Positions 13,451-24,190 are shown, numbered from the stretch's first letter. The stretch is DNA of 64,000 nt from Lagopus muta (GCF_023343835.1 NC_064435.1:59231634-59295633); one strand, 5' to 3'. The notes: generated from the sequence alone by a model not told the origin. A program made the numbers and translations.

Positions 13451-14076
13451 CAAATCCATTTATTGATAATACCATTCATATGTTAAATAAACAGTAATTG
13501 GAATATGCTTCACAGCTGCATTTTAATCCACATAATTGCATTGGAAAAATCTCTCTATTTAACAGAGGAATAATAATAGAAAAAAAAGATACATTTTACA
13601 ATTGATTAGTTTGCTATCTTTGACATTAGAATGTAACTTAAAGCAACACAGCCTGGACCTGAAGGGGAAAAAGTTCATCTTTGGAGCCACATCTTCACTT
13701 AATATTCATATCATAGTTTGAATGAGTGGCTAACTTCAGGCTGCGTAGGAGTTATTTCTATTCTAAGCAGCTGCTGAAGGCCTGCACATATGCAGTCAAT
13801 TTCTCTTGGATTACTCTGGGTAACAGAAGAGTAAATAATGCAGCGGACAGACACATGCTACAGATACACTGGAATGCACAAAAGAATGTGATAGAAAGAT
13901 ACTTGATTGCTGCACAACCCCCAGGAAATATGAACTGCAACAAGTTCCAGGCTGACTCCCAAGAAAAATTTCAAGCAAGTATTCCAGACAGGCCTTAAAA
14001 ATACTATTTAGAACACTTACACGACGCAGTACATGAACTGGGAGCAATTATCAGAGAGACACCGGCTCTGCGGTTC

Positions 14077-14200
14077 ACAGAATCATAGAGTAGCATGTGT
14101 TGAAAAGGTCCACAATGATCATCTAGTTTCAACCCCACTGCCATAGGCAGGGTTGCCAACCACCAGATCAGGCTGCCCAGAGCCACATCCAGCCTGGACG
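14077..14200 (-). mobile_element. CR1 LINE 3' fragment, truncated
   Basis: Begins CACAGAATCATAGAG and ends abruptly after CAGAGCCACATCCAGCCTGG, so only the last 120 bp or so of the element was inserted or retained. Confidence 0.88.
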
Positions 14201-15576
14201 GAGTTAACCAGCTCAGTGCAGTGAGCTTGCCATTTACGAGGCATGGGGACTGACTGGTTTCTCTTCATCACGGCTCTCAAAATAGCTACAAAAAATCTTC
14301 AGCAAGGTATTGATACAGATTTTGGATAGCAGCATCGCAGCTGTATGTTATTCCAAAATAAGATAATACATAGCAGCTAGGTAGTACTATTATATACGTA
14401 TTTATATGTGTATTTATGTATGTATTTGCATCATTTCAGCAAATTTTGTTGGCCTAAGTTGGCAGGAAAAAAAAAATTACACAGAAATAAAAAGCCCCTT
14501 CCCCCTGCAATTATATGTTCTTAACCAAAGCAGTTTGAAATGTCAAAGGCAATTCCTGAGAGGCCTACACACTCACTGAGCTCCCATCACTAATTAATGG
14601 ATCATTAGTAGGAAAGAACCCCTAACTGTTTCACTCTGCACCACATACTGTCTTAATTACCTTTGTGAAGCTACAATTTGTCTTTCAGTCATCCTAGCCA
14701 AAAATCCCAAGTGAATTGACTCAACAGGGAGAAGGAAAAAAAAGTACTTTCATACACACATTTATAAAAATCCACCACTTTTATGACTGGCAAAGGATTT
14801 AGGGGCTAAACATTTCCAACATTTAAGAAAGGGATATCAATAAACTATGGCAGAGACAGAAGTGATAGACAGAGAAAACAAAAAGCTCTTGGGATACAAA
14901 TGTGGGTACATCTGAAACACTTTCCCTTTGTGAAGCTTTTGAAAAAGTTAATTATATCATCACTTCATAATCACGACAGCTATGGGAAACAGCAAAACAC
15001 TATCACAGCTGTTGTTTTCTTTTTCAAGACCATTGGAACAGGCACCTATTCCTTGCCTTTCAAAATACTTCCTTGCAGAGCTCCTAATGAACAAGTTATC
15101 TCCATGTTTGTGCCCAATTCCCACATGAATCCTTTTGGAGATGAGATCTAAGCTGCACTGCCAGTTATCTTACAGTAGGGATTAGAATGCTTTTCCTGTT
15201 CACAAATGTTAAGGAAAAAAAAAAAGACCACAAAGAAACCCATACAGCACAAACTGACATCCTCACAGTCTTCTTTTTGGATGCACCTTGATAAAACAAA
15301 CACTGAAACCAGGCAACAACCACTGATGCCAGGCAAGACTGGAGGCATGCTGGCAGCAGGAAGTATTGCCAAAGAACCTGTTCACTCACTACATTACTGC
15401 TCTAGGGCTCCACTATCTACAGGAAGTTTGTGCTTCATTAACACCATTTCAGATACAAAGTTTCAGTGATAAAAACCAAGAAAACAAAAAGAAACCTCAC
15501 ACTTCTCTACCACTGGGATCACTTTCCTTTCTGAAGTGAATGCCATGTGGGTTAAGGTTCCCTTAGTTGTCCTTAC

Positions 15577-15745
15577 ATAGAATATCTCGAATTGAAAGGG
15601 ATTCATCTAAAGATCGTTGAGTCCAACTCCTGGCTCCACTCAGGACCATCCAAAATTCAAACCCTATGTATAAGAGCACTGTCCAAATATTTTTTGTGAT
15701 GTGGTAACCCACTTCCTCCATGAAATAAGCCTTTGTGAGCTCCAG
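15577..15745 (-). mobile_element. CR1 LINE 3' fragment
   Basis: Reverse-orientation CR1 tail (GAGTCCAACTCCTGGCTCC, then AGAGCACTGTCCAAAT), of the same subfamily as 3903-4090 and 21965-22185. Confidence 0.8.
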
Positions 15746-16689
15746 CAATTCATTTCATCACAACAGCTGACGAAGCTTCCAGCTATAGCTCACTAATGAA
15801 CGGAATTCAGAATCATTTCCAATTAACATCTACTATGATATATATATATATACTTTTATTAGAGGCAGAACTCAAAAAAGTGACAAAAACTGAAAACAGT
15901 CGGTTCTTAATTGTTCTTAATAACAATTCCGTCCACTTACAGACCACAGTTCTGAAAGGCAAAATGGCCCACGAGAGTCAGTCAATCAAGGACAACCTCT
16001 TCAAAGCACAAAGCCCACCTACCTTGCTATGCAGCAAGCTACCATGGCAGAAAACCTACACGGATTAACACAACTTGTGGATGAGTTCAGAAACAGAAAT
16101 CAAAGTCCACAGAAGGCAGAAGTAGGTAAGAAAAGGAATACTTGGCAGAAGTATAAAAACACTGCTTGAGCAGGCAAGATGAAATCAGAAAAGCCCAAGT
16201 TGAAACCAGAGAGGGATGTTAAAGATCAACAGAAGGTTTCTACAGTTATGCAGGCAACAAAAGGAAGAATAAAAAAGACTGTAAAGCCACATGAAGGTAA
16301 AAACAAGTTAGAAACCTATTAAACAAGTTGAACATACACAGATGCTCAGAACCAGATGGTATATAGTTTCCTGGGTCCCCAGGAAAATCATGGAGGCAGA
16401 TTTTCTTCCCAAAAGTCACATCCATCCAGTAGAAATTTAGAAACATTAAATCCATCTCATCAATTTGATTGTACTCTGTAATAAGATGACTGTTCTCTCT
16501 AAATGAGGAAAGAATATTACATGTTGTTTGCATTAGCTTTAACAGGGCTCTGACACAGTCTGTCAAAGTATCCTTAGAGCTAAATTGGTAGTATGTTAAA
16601 TGAATAAGTGAAATATAAAGTAAACCACACAGCAGTTGGGCTCAAAGGGCTCTAATCAAAGGGAGTAGGTACAACTGGTCTCTAATGGA

Positions 16690-16945
16690 GTTTCTCCAGG
16701 ATCAATATTGAATACAAGAAATGTTTGCCTTTACTAATGACCAGAATAGTAGAACAAAGTGCCTAGTCTGCAATTTCCTGAGGATACTGAACTGGGCAAC
16801 TGTGCAAGGGCAGAAATCTGCACTCAGCAAGACCTCAGTCAGAGAAATGCTCTGACAGGGATCTCATGAAGTTCAACGTGGGCAAAGTCCTGCATCTGGG
16901 GTGGAATAACCCCACGTGGGCTAGGGGCCAACTAGATAGAAAACA
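16690..16945 (+). mobile_element. CR1 LINE ORF2 fragment
   Basis: Plus-strand relic of the CR1 reverse transcriptase region. The short peptide MKFNVGKVLHLGWNNP matches the conserved CMKFNKAKCKVLHLG block that follows the catalytic domain. Upstream sequence is badly decayed. Confidence 0.75.
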
Positions 16946-18959
16946 TCTGTCTTCTGCAACAGTCAATTTCTCAGTAGTAGAATACATAAATTATGAAATT
17001 ATCTTGCAATCCATCATTTTTTATGACACCCTTTTTGTAATCACCAGAGCATAATTTAATATGAACAGAGTACTACAGCTGGTTTGGAGAAATTCAGTAT
17101 CCTGACATTAGAATCTTCATCTGGAAGTGAAAAAAACATTCAGAGTTAATGCTGGGTACAGCAACAGCTTCACAGAATAACCCTTAACAATGTAAAATGA
17201 AATACCTGGAAGTCAACAAATTCAAAAGTCAAATGTATTCCATTCCTAAAATCCTTCATGAACATTAAAAAAAAAATAGGCTATGTGAACAGCTGACAAC
17301 ACCAATGGTTATGAAAAAGAAAAATCACGTGCCTACCAATGGTTAACGTGCTCCTAACAAAGATACATCAGAAAAGAGAAGTCCAAAGGCAAAACTCACA
17401 GAAAGAAATTTTGATCTCTCTTTCTTTCCTAATTCTCTAGGACACCTAACCTCTCCTACTTCTCTGGGGAGCTCACTCCACCACAGTTTTGGAAGAAAAC
17501 ATTGCCTACCCTTTGGCACAGCACCCGATATTGCTTCTGCTTGTATTTTCAAATGTTCCTCCTCTGTATCACTGAGAACTCTCAAAAAATACATCTGAAA
17601 ATATTGCTAAATCACCCAAAATCATTTCATTATTGAAGCATCCACTACTTGAAAACATAGGACTCACCTGAAGAGATACTGAAGTTCAGACGTATAATTA
17701 CATGATATATACTGCATTTTTATATTTTCTTTTCATGAGATGAATTTCTCCCTTCAAACAAACTACATTCAGTAAGCTCACATAATAATGTTCAAGTAAA
17801 AAACAACAACAAAAAAGCAAAGAAGCCACTACATGGAATAACTGGAAACTGTTCAAGTGAAGTTTACAAAGAGCCTGCAAAGTGAACATATAGTCTTTAA
17901 GTCTTTCCAAAGAATTAAGTTTGATTAAAACAAAGGAGACAACTGCTGTGCATCTCAAAGTGGTACACTGTTTTCCCAAAGAAGTGGTACGAGGCCCAGT
18001 GTCTCACTTAAGAAAGTTGCCCTGCCAAAAAAGAGGCTAAAGCAAAACACAAGGGTATCAAAAGAAAATGAAGATAAGGAACATCAGAGAGAGTATGTCT
18101 GCCAGAAAGAGCATCTGTAATACTACGCAGTCACAAACTCCTTTACACATTTTCAAACACTGTCTTAGTCGTCTGTTTGAAGAATTGTTTCAGTTTCTCC
18201 GCTTTCCAGCTGAGTGCTCCAATGAGGAAGCTTGCCAATTACACGGCATAGCATGAAAGATGTAATAGATCAGTAATATGCTTCTCCTACTCACCTAGGA
18301 AGAGAACAGGAATAGGGTGAGGAAGTTCCTCAGTTAACACCTCATCTACTTGGAACTCTTGCGCTACTCTCGCAGGGAACCCCCTTTCGTTTTTTAAGGC
18401 TCAGTGATGTCAAATTTGCCTATAGTTACGTTTGGCTAATGCTCAAATTCAGAATATTGCATTTTGAGCAGGATCTGTGCAAAGATAAACAAGTGCATAG
18501 AAACACACCTTACACAGTGTAAGATTACATAGTTCAATTTCTCTCTGGGTGATTTACTACTTGTACAATTTAACAGTGAGATAAGGCATTATTTAATTTT
18601 CACTTTCACTCTTCGGATACTTGATGTCATATCAACAAGACAAAAGGCAGTGGCAATCAAACAAGAAACAGAAATATTACCCTATAGCATTTTTTCTAAT
18701 TAAAATTTTAATAGAAAACTCAAAGAAGAGGCAGTAGATAATGAACTAAGTTACTGCTTCTAGCAGTTGCAACTGCATTACTATGCAGGAAGTCTTTTGA
18801 AAGCTTCACTAAAAATACAAAAATTATAGTGTAACACAAACTGTAACACTAAGTATTACCTGATAATAACAAAGCCACATCAGCTTATAGAAAACAAATA
18901 CAAACAGACAGCAGAACATTCACCAGGCTTCCACAGAAACCCTAGGATGCTACTTCGAA

Positions 18960-19240
18960 AATGAGGTATAGGAAAACTGGGGAGAAACTTTTTGTAAGAG
19001 CATGAACATGGAGAAATGGCTTTAAACTGGAAGAGGGTAAATTTAGACTAGATATCAGGAAGGGATTCTTTACTGTGAGTGTGGTGAGACACTGGAACAG
19101 GTTGCCCCTTCCTAAAAGCACTAAAGGCCAGGCTGGATGGGGCTTTGAGCATCCTGGTAAGAGGGAGGTGTCCCTGCCTATAGCAGGGGGTTGGAACCTT
19201 AAAGGTCCCTTCCAACCCAAACCATTCAATGATTCTATGC
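18960..19240 (+). mobile_element. CR1 LINE 3' fragment
   Basis: Plus-strand CR1 3' UTR (GACACTGGAACAGGTTGCCC, then GGTCCCTTCCAACCCAAACC) ending in CAATGATTCTATG, the canonical CR1 terminus. It is antisense to ERP44. Confidence 0.9.
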
Positions 19241-21964
19241 ATACTTTAAAATTGTGAAAACTTTTCACATTCCTAGAATATCACAGGACACATATGTTCT
19301 TCCAATGGCATTGTCAAATACGTTACAAAATAGGTGCTCTTGCTTTGTCTGGGATGCCTTTCCAAACAAGCTACAAAGTAAAGCTGTAACAGTAGTTTTG
19401 AAACGCAATAAAATACCAGAGATCAAAATGCAAGAATAGGGAAATTCTTTTACAGTCGCTTGAGGGAAAAAATAATTTAAAGAGAGTAAAACAACTTCCC
19501 CATTCACTTTTCTCCCTATCAGTTGGTAGTTTCCTCTGTTCACATCTGTTCCTCAGAGACACTGCATGCATGAGTTCCCCAGTAGACTACTGAGCAATAT
19601 GACAAGTATCTGTTAAACATGTTCTGCAGTAAGAGCACATGCAACGGAGTATCTTGTGTACTTGTTCTGTAATGAAAATTGCAGAACATCTGCAAGTGAA
19701 GGCAAACCATAAGGATTGGTTAGAGCAAAACTAAAGAACCACACCTTGCCTTAGAGAAAATGCGGTGAGGCAGCATCACGTCAGCATTTATTCCACTCTC
19801 TCAGATTCATTAGATCTGTCCTACCCAGTGTTAAGCAACATACCAGCATGGCAGAAACATCATTCATATACAAGCAAGAAGTGCACACATGCCACTTATT
19901 CAGTCCAATCTTGCAATCAGCTGTGCATTCTCCTCTGCAGCCTGGGCTGGGCTCTGCCCTGCCTGCCCTCCCTCTCAGCTCCAGCATTAGAAAACCAGGG
20001 TTCACACCACTCTGTACTTACTCCCCACCCCTCTCTCCAGACACTGTTTCCCAGCAGCCCCGCTCTGATCCAGTACTAAACCTTCACTTGAGAATTCAAA
20101 TTGAGGAGGGAACAGGTCTGTTTTGGGCCTGGTGGGTATCTCTGTACTGCGACCTCCGAGCTAGCAAATCAACCTTTAGTGAGATTGAGAGGTATACTAG
20201 GAAACACAAAGACAGTGGTCCAAAACTCTCTGAAACTTTAGTGATCTCTTATTGATAATAATTTTTAGACAGAAGAACTACACTTGATATAGATATTGTA
20301 TTTTATTTCATAGTATTTCAATTCTCAGCATCTTTTACCTAGTTTTCTGTACTTTCAATACAAATAAGTACTTTCTACACTCAGTCTACTTCAATTTCCT
20401 CCTATTCCTGTATTATACATCCTGCTTTACTAATATGCTATGTTCATTCTTTTTCTTGCCTTTTCTTCCCCTATTCAGAAATTGGTTTTTAGCACTTTTT
20501 AGTGTACACCTGCTTTGAAAAACATTCCAACAAACGAGTATTATGACAAGATGGGGAGCATCATTACACAGCAGTGCAAAAGTTCATCCATCATACTTTT
20601 GGTATGCAGAGCTCTGGAAACAAAAGCAATAAATATGAAAAATAAAGAACAACTTCTTTCCCCCAGAGAATAGACTGCTCAAATAGACTGTGTAGAAAAA
20701 GAAATATGCTTATCCAAAAGTTTGGAAATTTAATTTCTTTAAGACTTTATTGCTACTACTAAGCAAGTCCAGCTTAGTAAGCTGTTTTCACAGCTGCGTA
20801 TCAATGCATTCTCTTCTAGAAACTACTGATGGAACACTAAAAGGCTCACATACACAAAATACACTGACTGTCACACCCAAAGATGTTCTGCTGGACAACA
20901 CATCCTTGGGACACAGAGCAGACGGCTCCCTCAAACTCTACTATACAAAGCCAAGCTTTTGTGGTTGTTAAGATGAGAAAGAAAGCTACAAGAACTCTGA
21001 AGATGGTCACATACACACTACCAGATTCTCCACATGCCATAAGAAGAAAAGCACGATATTTTTCACAACTACTTTAAAGAAAAAGTCTCCTTCTACTCCC
21101 AGTCTGCTCACGACAACTTTTCCAAAGCTCACATCAAATCTACTGCAAGAAGTGGTTCACTGTCTTGATCCAAGTGCGTAACCAGGCACCTTACAACACA
21201 GGGGCATGTCTGAGATGACGCTGAAGAATTACACAGATAACATTACATATAATTATATTTTACCTCCCCAACACCTCTCAAAAAAAAAAAAAAATCCACA
21301 TCATCTCTGATCTGTACTCTTTGTGAGGTTTTACGCACATTGTTCTTTTTAATCTCATTAGAAATTGGTTTAAATGACAGCAACTAAAGCTTGGGGAAGT
21401 TTCAGGTCTTCACCACAATCTAGTCTGTAAGTTGACGTGCATATGATGCATATTAAATTTGCATGGATCCAGTGTACCATGAAGAAAGAAAAATGCTCTC
21501 ATTACCTCCTGAGCACTCTCAAACTTATACTTGCCTGTTTAAACTGTGTTTTAAAACAATACAGACTCCTAGTTTTCACTCATTGGAGCCTGTACTGAAA
21601 ACAACAGTTAAAATGTCCATTTTAGCATACAGACAATATTACTTCTGTTTCAATGCACAGATATGACATGAAAATCCTAGGTTCCTCAGTGTATTAGCAG
21701 AGAACAAATACACTACAAATTGCCACCTATATACAAACAGTTCAAAAATGTCTTTTTCAAACCTCACAAATTCTGTATGCTTATTGAATTTGAAACTGCA
21801 GGCAAGCTTATGGTAATTTAATTGATGTTCACTCAGGTAGAAGTGCACATTTCAAAGAGGTAATCAGCGATCCTGTTCATTAAGCACCTGTCTTCAAGTT
21901 CCTATTCATTCATTAGCTGCTGCATTGCTGTGTATTTCCCCTGAGATCCCCAAAACTCTATTTG

Positions 21965-22185
21965 GAATCACAGAATATGTTGAGTTGGAAGGGATTCTTA
22001 AAGATCACTGAATCTAACTCCTGGCTCCACACGGGCTCACCCAAAACTCAAACTCTATGTCTGAGAGCAGTGTCCAAACACTCCTTGCACTCCAGCACTC
22101 AGGGCTGTGCCCACTGCCTGTTCCATGCCCACTGCCCTCTGGTGCAGAACCTTTTCCTGATGATCCAACCTCCATCTTCCCCAAT
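21965..22185 (-). mobile_element. CR1 LINE 3' fragment
   Basis: Reverse-orientation CR1 tail beginning AATCACAGAATATG, with AACTCCTGGCTCCACACGGG and ACTGCCCTCTGGTGCAGAA. It lies a few hundred bases from the CpG island. Confidence 0.85.
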
Positions 22186-22968
22186 TTTAATACATTATCT
22201 TATACATATCATTCACTACACAAACAGCTAGGTGTTTGTTCCTTTTTTTTCCGACTTAGCTAACTTTACCTCTCATGATTCCTTGTTTTACTCTTCCACA
22301 TTTAAAATAAATTAACTAAGCAAAACCTCATTAAATTTACACAAGCCTCCTTTGGCTCTGCAAGTCTCCTAAGCTCTAAACGCTCAGGATGTGGCTCAGT
22401 ACAAGCCAGGAAAACAAAGAATCAGTACACTGGCCTGTTTAAAAGATAAGAGGGCCTCCTTATCTCCACAAAGGACACGCATCAGTGATTCACGTCTGCA
22501 AAGGCAGAAAGTAGCTCAGATTGAGCAAGCTTAAAAAAAATACCAAAAAAGCCACATTTTGACAACCGCAGCTGAATTCCACGAGCCTCTCGGGCTCTCA
22601 GGAACTTGTCTCCAACTCTGCCCGCTAAGCTCCGAGTGGACTGCCGTCCACCTCCCTAGCGCGCCGATGGGACGGGGCCAGAAGGCCGCCGCGGGACAGT
22701 CAGCCCTGCCCCGAGCGTAGCGGAGAACAGGCCCGAGGCGGGAGTCCCACACAGCACCGTGCGCAGGCCGTGCCCCGCCCCGCAGCCTATCAGCCCCAGC
22801 CACAGCGTCGTCCTCCCCCAGCCGGGAAGCTCGCTCTCAGCCCGGGCCCGGCAGGTGTCGGCGGCGCCGCTCCCGCCCGAGGCCGGCCCGAGGAAGGGCC
22901 CCGAACCGGTGCCGGCTGCCGGGAGAGCAGAGGGCCGCGGGGCGGGCGGGTAGAAGCCGGCGGCTTAC

Positions 22969-23025
22969 CAAGAGGAGGAAGAGGCGGCCGGGCTGAGGCG
23001 GGAGCAGGAAGATGGCGGGTCTCAT
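22969..23025 (-). CDS. ERP44: ERP44 coding exon 1 (signal peptide)
   Basis: Nineteen codons, MRPAIFLLPPQPGRLFLLL, run from an ATG at 23025 down to a GTAAGC donor starting at 22968. The human protein also has nineteen residues before its first intron, beginning MHPAVFL and ending in four leucines, so both the start and the splice site agree. The hydrophobic stretch is the core of a cleavable ER signal peptide that continues into exon 2. The start context is good (ACC before the ATG, A at -3). The exon lies inside the CpG island, and its 5' UTR extends to higher coordinates. An open frame continuing past the donor is only GC-rich intron. Confidence is high because start, length, splice phase and sequence all match. 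Confidence 0.92.
23009..23019 (+). promoter_or_regulatory. YY1-like site inside ERP44 exon 1
   Basis: AAGATGGCGGG matches the YY1 core (AANATGGCGGC) except at the last base. It overlaps ERP44 signal-peptide codons 3-5 read on the opposite strand. YY1 sites just downstream of start sites are common in CpG-island genes; function here is inferred. Confidence 0.35.
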
Positions 23026-23170
23026 GGTAGATCAGGCGCCCGGCGGCGGGGTGGGGGGGAGAAACGCGGCTCCCACGCTCGGCGGCCGCGGCGGTTCCGC
23101 ACTTCCCCCGTCGCCAGGAAACACCCGCGGCCGTCCCACCGCCGGGCCCCGCGCCGCCCGCCTTCGCCAC
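23026..23170 (-). promoter_or_regulatory. ERP44: ERP44 5' UTR and proximal promoter
   Basis: GC-rich sequence immediately upstream of the ERP44 ATG on the minus strand, ending near the ETS-like ACTTCCGG at 23173-23180. Part of it must be the ERP44 5' UTR. The cap site is not determined. It includes the X-box-like motif at 23110-23122. Long open frames on both strands here reflect GC bias. Confidence 0.6.
23110..23122 (+). promoter_or_regulatory. RFX X-box-like site
   Basis: GTCGCC-A-GGAAAC resembles the X-box bound by RFX factors (half sites GTHNYY and RRNAAC, usual spacer two bases; here the spacer is one). X-boxes mark promoters of many ciliary genes, and INVS is ciliary. The motif match is seen directly; binding is inference. 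Confidence 0.4.
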
Positions 23171-23172
23171 TC

Positions 23173-23180
23173 ACTTCCGG
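23173..23180 (+). promoter_or_regulatory. ETS/GABP-like site
   Basis: ACTTCCGG is a full match to the core ETS-family (GABPA/ELK) site common in bidirectional CpG-island promoters. It sits between the ERP44 start codon and the INVS first exon. Occupancy is inferred. Confidence 0.5.
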
Positions 23181-23192
23181 GTGCCTGCAGGA

Positions 23193-23212
23193 GCACGCCG
23201 GGAAGCGTAGTT
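23193..23212 (-). promoter_or_regulatory. ZNF143/SBS-like site 1
   Basis: Read on the minus strand this is AACTACGCTTCCCGGCGTGC, which fits the promoter motif ACTAYRNNNCCCR and closely resembles the ZNF143/SBS consensus. It lies in the core of the shared promoter about 60-80 bp from a second half-copy in the opposite orientation (23271-23281). Confidence 0.55.
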
Positions 23213-23270
23213 CTTAGCCGGGGAAAAGAAGCGCGCCCTCCCGGCGCGCCCCGCGCGGAGGACCCGGCTA

Positions 23271-23281
23271 TCCCAGCATGC
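23271..23281 (+). promoter_or_regulatory. ZNF143/SBS-like half site 2
   Basis: TCCCAGCATGC matches the right half of the ZNF143/SBS consensus on the plus strand; the left ACTAC half is degenerate (GGCTA). It could mark the INVS-side start region. The ATG inside it opens a frame with no resemblance to inversin. Confidence 0.4.
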
Positions 23282-23303
23282 AGCGGGGGCGCCCCCTCCG
23301 TCA

Positions 23304-23318
23304 GGGCGGGGCGGGCGG
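23304..23318 (+). promoter_or_regulatory. GC boxes (Sp1/KLF-like)
   Basis: Overlapping GGGCGGGGCGGGCGG boxes lie a few bases before the INVS exon 1 donor. They are typical of TATA-less CpG-island promoters. A similar cluster sits near 22938-22950 in ERP44 intron 1. Confidence 0.5.
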
Positions 23319-23773
23319 TGCTGAGGTGAGCGTTTGGGCGCGGTGGCCGCGGCGGGGCGGTTGTAGGGCTGGGAGGGGTTTGCCTGTTTGTTCTGACCCG
23401 GCGCTCGTTATCCGGCTTTGGGGTTTCCTCCTTCTCCCCTTCTCGTTGCTTTGGGTCCGGAAAAGTTCTCCGAGTTTACGTAACTGGGGTAACTCAGCTC
23501 GTGAGTAGCAGCGGGCGACTGCGCTGTCTTAATGTCTCTTCTTGTGCCTGTACGTTGAATGCCCAGTCTTCTGGGTCCGCACCTGTTGTTGACTGATGCT
23601 GCTTTCCTGGCAGCTTTATCAATAAAATTTGATAGAGTAGACTCATTGCAGCCCGTGTTTCTCTCCGTGTTAGTTTCAGAAAGAGAGAGTGAATTATATG
23701 CTTGATTCCCCTAATACAGTGTACACAGCAGATAATGCCAACCGTATCACTTATTTATAAATAGATCTTGTGG

Positions 23774-24190
23774 TTATTTCTTGATTATTGTTGGTTTTTG
23801 TCTCGCAGAAGTAAGAAAAAACTTTTGTAGTTGAGGATCTTTATCAAACCACTTTTCCAGTTTGTCATATACAGGAGAGCAACCTCTGAGGAAAGCGATG
23901 TGTTTTCCTTTTATAGTTCCTCTTAATATCTCATTATTTTTGTGATCCTGAATTAGGTCTTTCAATATAGTGATGATACTCTACTGAAAGTTGTTGTAGA
24001 GGTAATTGGCTGCTTCTCTTACCGATGTGATTACTGAAACTTTGTACAGTAGTGATTCTTCTTGTTTTTTTTTTTTTTCTTGGAAGTTAGGAACGTCATT
24101 ACTAATTCTCTGCAACGTGCAGTCAGTTTAATATTACAGCTGATTTGTAACTGGGATGCTTCTGGTGCTTTATTAAGGTCTCCAATATTT
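23774..24190 (-). pseudogene. Decayed minus-strand reading frame, origin unknown
   Basis: On the minus strand, 23774-24060 reads as a protein-like frame of about 95 codons with a single in-frame TAG (between NYLYNNFQ and SIITILKDL). It includes IKGKHIAFLRGCSPVYDKLE and KWFDKDPQLQKFFLTSARQK. Upstream, across a run of 14 A on that strand, the frame 24079-24190 reads IGDLNKAPEASQLQISCNIK and ARCRELVMTFLTSK. The two halves look like pieces of one former coding sequence broken by a stop and an expanded A-run. Codon content and amino-acid mix look protein-like, unlike the chance frames nearby. I do not recognise the family: a retrocopy or a DNA-transposon transposase relic are both possible. No poly-A tail is seen at its 3' side. 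Confidence 0.4.

Larger units (their letters stand above)
2380..22968 (-). other. ERP44: ERP44 intron 1
   Basis: A 20.6-kb first intron, AT-rich except for its 5' end in the CpG island. It contains eleven CR1 fragments, a GAAA microsatellite (8162-8193), a GCT microsatellite (13117-13137) and several A-rich runs. The stretches 4100-9010, 9235-11000, 11350-13225, 14210-15570, 15750-16680, 16950-18955, 19245-21960 and 22190-22560 hold no gene, RNA gene or repeat family that I recognise. Open frames of up to 135 codons here resemble no known family and have no splice or start support. Confidence 0.75.
2307..23025 (-). other. ERP44: ERP44 gene, 5' part (exons 1-2, intron 1)
   Basis: This span covers the first two coding exons of ERP44 on the minus strand, separated by one intron of about 20.6 kb (2380-22968). 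The donor reads GTAAGC and the acceptor ends TTGTAG, and the join is in phase 0. The two exons together give 43 codons plus one base, matching the human N-terminus in length and junction positions. The gene continues past the left edge, so the thioredoxin domains, the CRFS redox motif and the C-terminal RDEL retrieval signal are not present. The known role of the family is an ER/ERGIC/Golgi chaperone that forms mixed disulfides with clients such as Ero1-alpha, IgM and adiponectin and returns them to the ER. Identity rests on the exon 1 and exon 2 peptides and on head-to-head synteny with INVS. Confidence 0.9.
23230..23325 (+). other. INVS: INVS non-coding exon 1 (approximate)
   Basis: A GAG|GTGAGC donor at 23325/23326 in the CpG island is the best candidate for the end of the INVS first exon, since the coding start appears only in the next exon at 27597 and the mammalian gene also has an untranslated first exon. 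The 5' boundary is a guess, because no initiator or TATA element fixes it. An open frame starting at 23278 reads through the donor and encodes only arginine- and glycine-rich GC-biased sequence, so I do not call it a protein. Confidence 0.5.
22565..23530. promoter_or_regulatory. CpG island, bidirectional ERP44/INVS promoter
   Basis: About 1 kb of very GC- and CpG-rich DNA in an otherwise AT-rich window. It contains ERP44 exon 1 and its 5' UTR on one strand and the presumed non-coding INVS first exon on the other. The ERP44 start codon (23025) and the INVS exon 1 donor (23326) are only about 300 bp apart, so both transcription starts must lie between or close to them. No TATA box is evident, as is usual for CpG-island housekeeping promoters. 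Motifs seen include an ETS site, two ZNF143/SBS-like sites, GC boxes, an X-box-like site and a YY1-like site. Exact transcription start sites cannot be read from sequence alone. Confidence 0.88.

Noticed and set aside
19848..20255. A 135-codon plus-strand open frame, the longest in the window
   Set aside because: It lies in ERP44 intron 1 antisense to the gene, is low in recognisable motifs, resembles no family I know and has no splice or promoter context.
22900..23250. ER-stress response element in the ERP44 promoter
   Set aside because: A CCACG occurs near 23073, but there is no CCAAT nine bases before it, so neither ERSE nor ERSE-II is present.
22759..23329. Several overlapping long GC-rich open frames on both strands
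   Set aside because: They are proline/arginine/glycine/alanine-rich frames caused by CpG-island composition, where stop codons are rare. Only the 19-codon ERP44 exon 1 is supported by homology and splicing.
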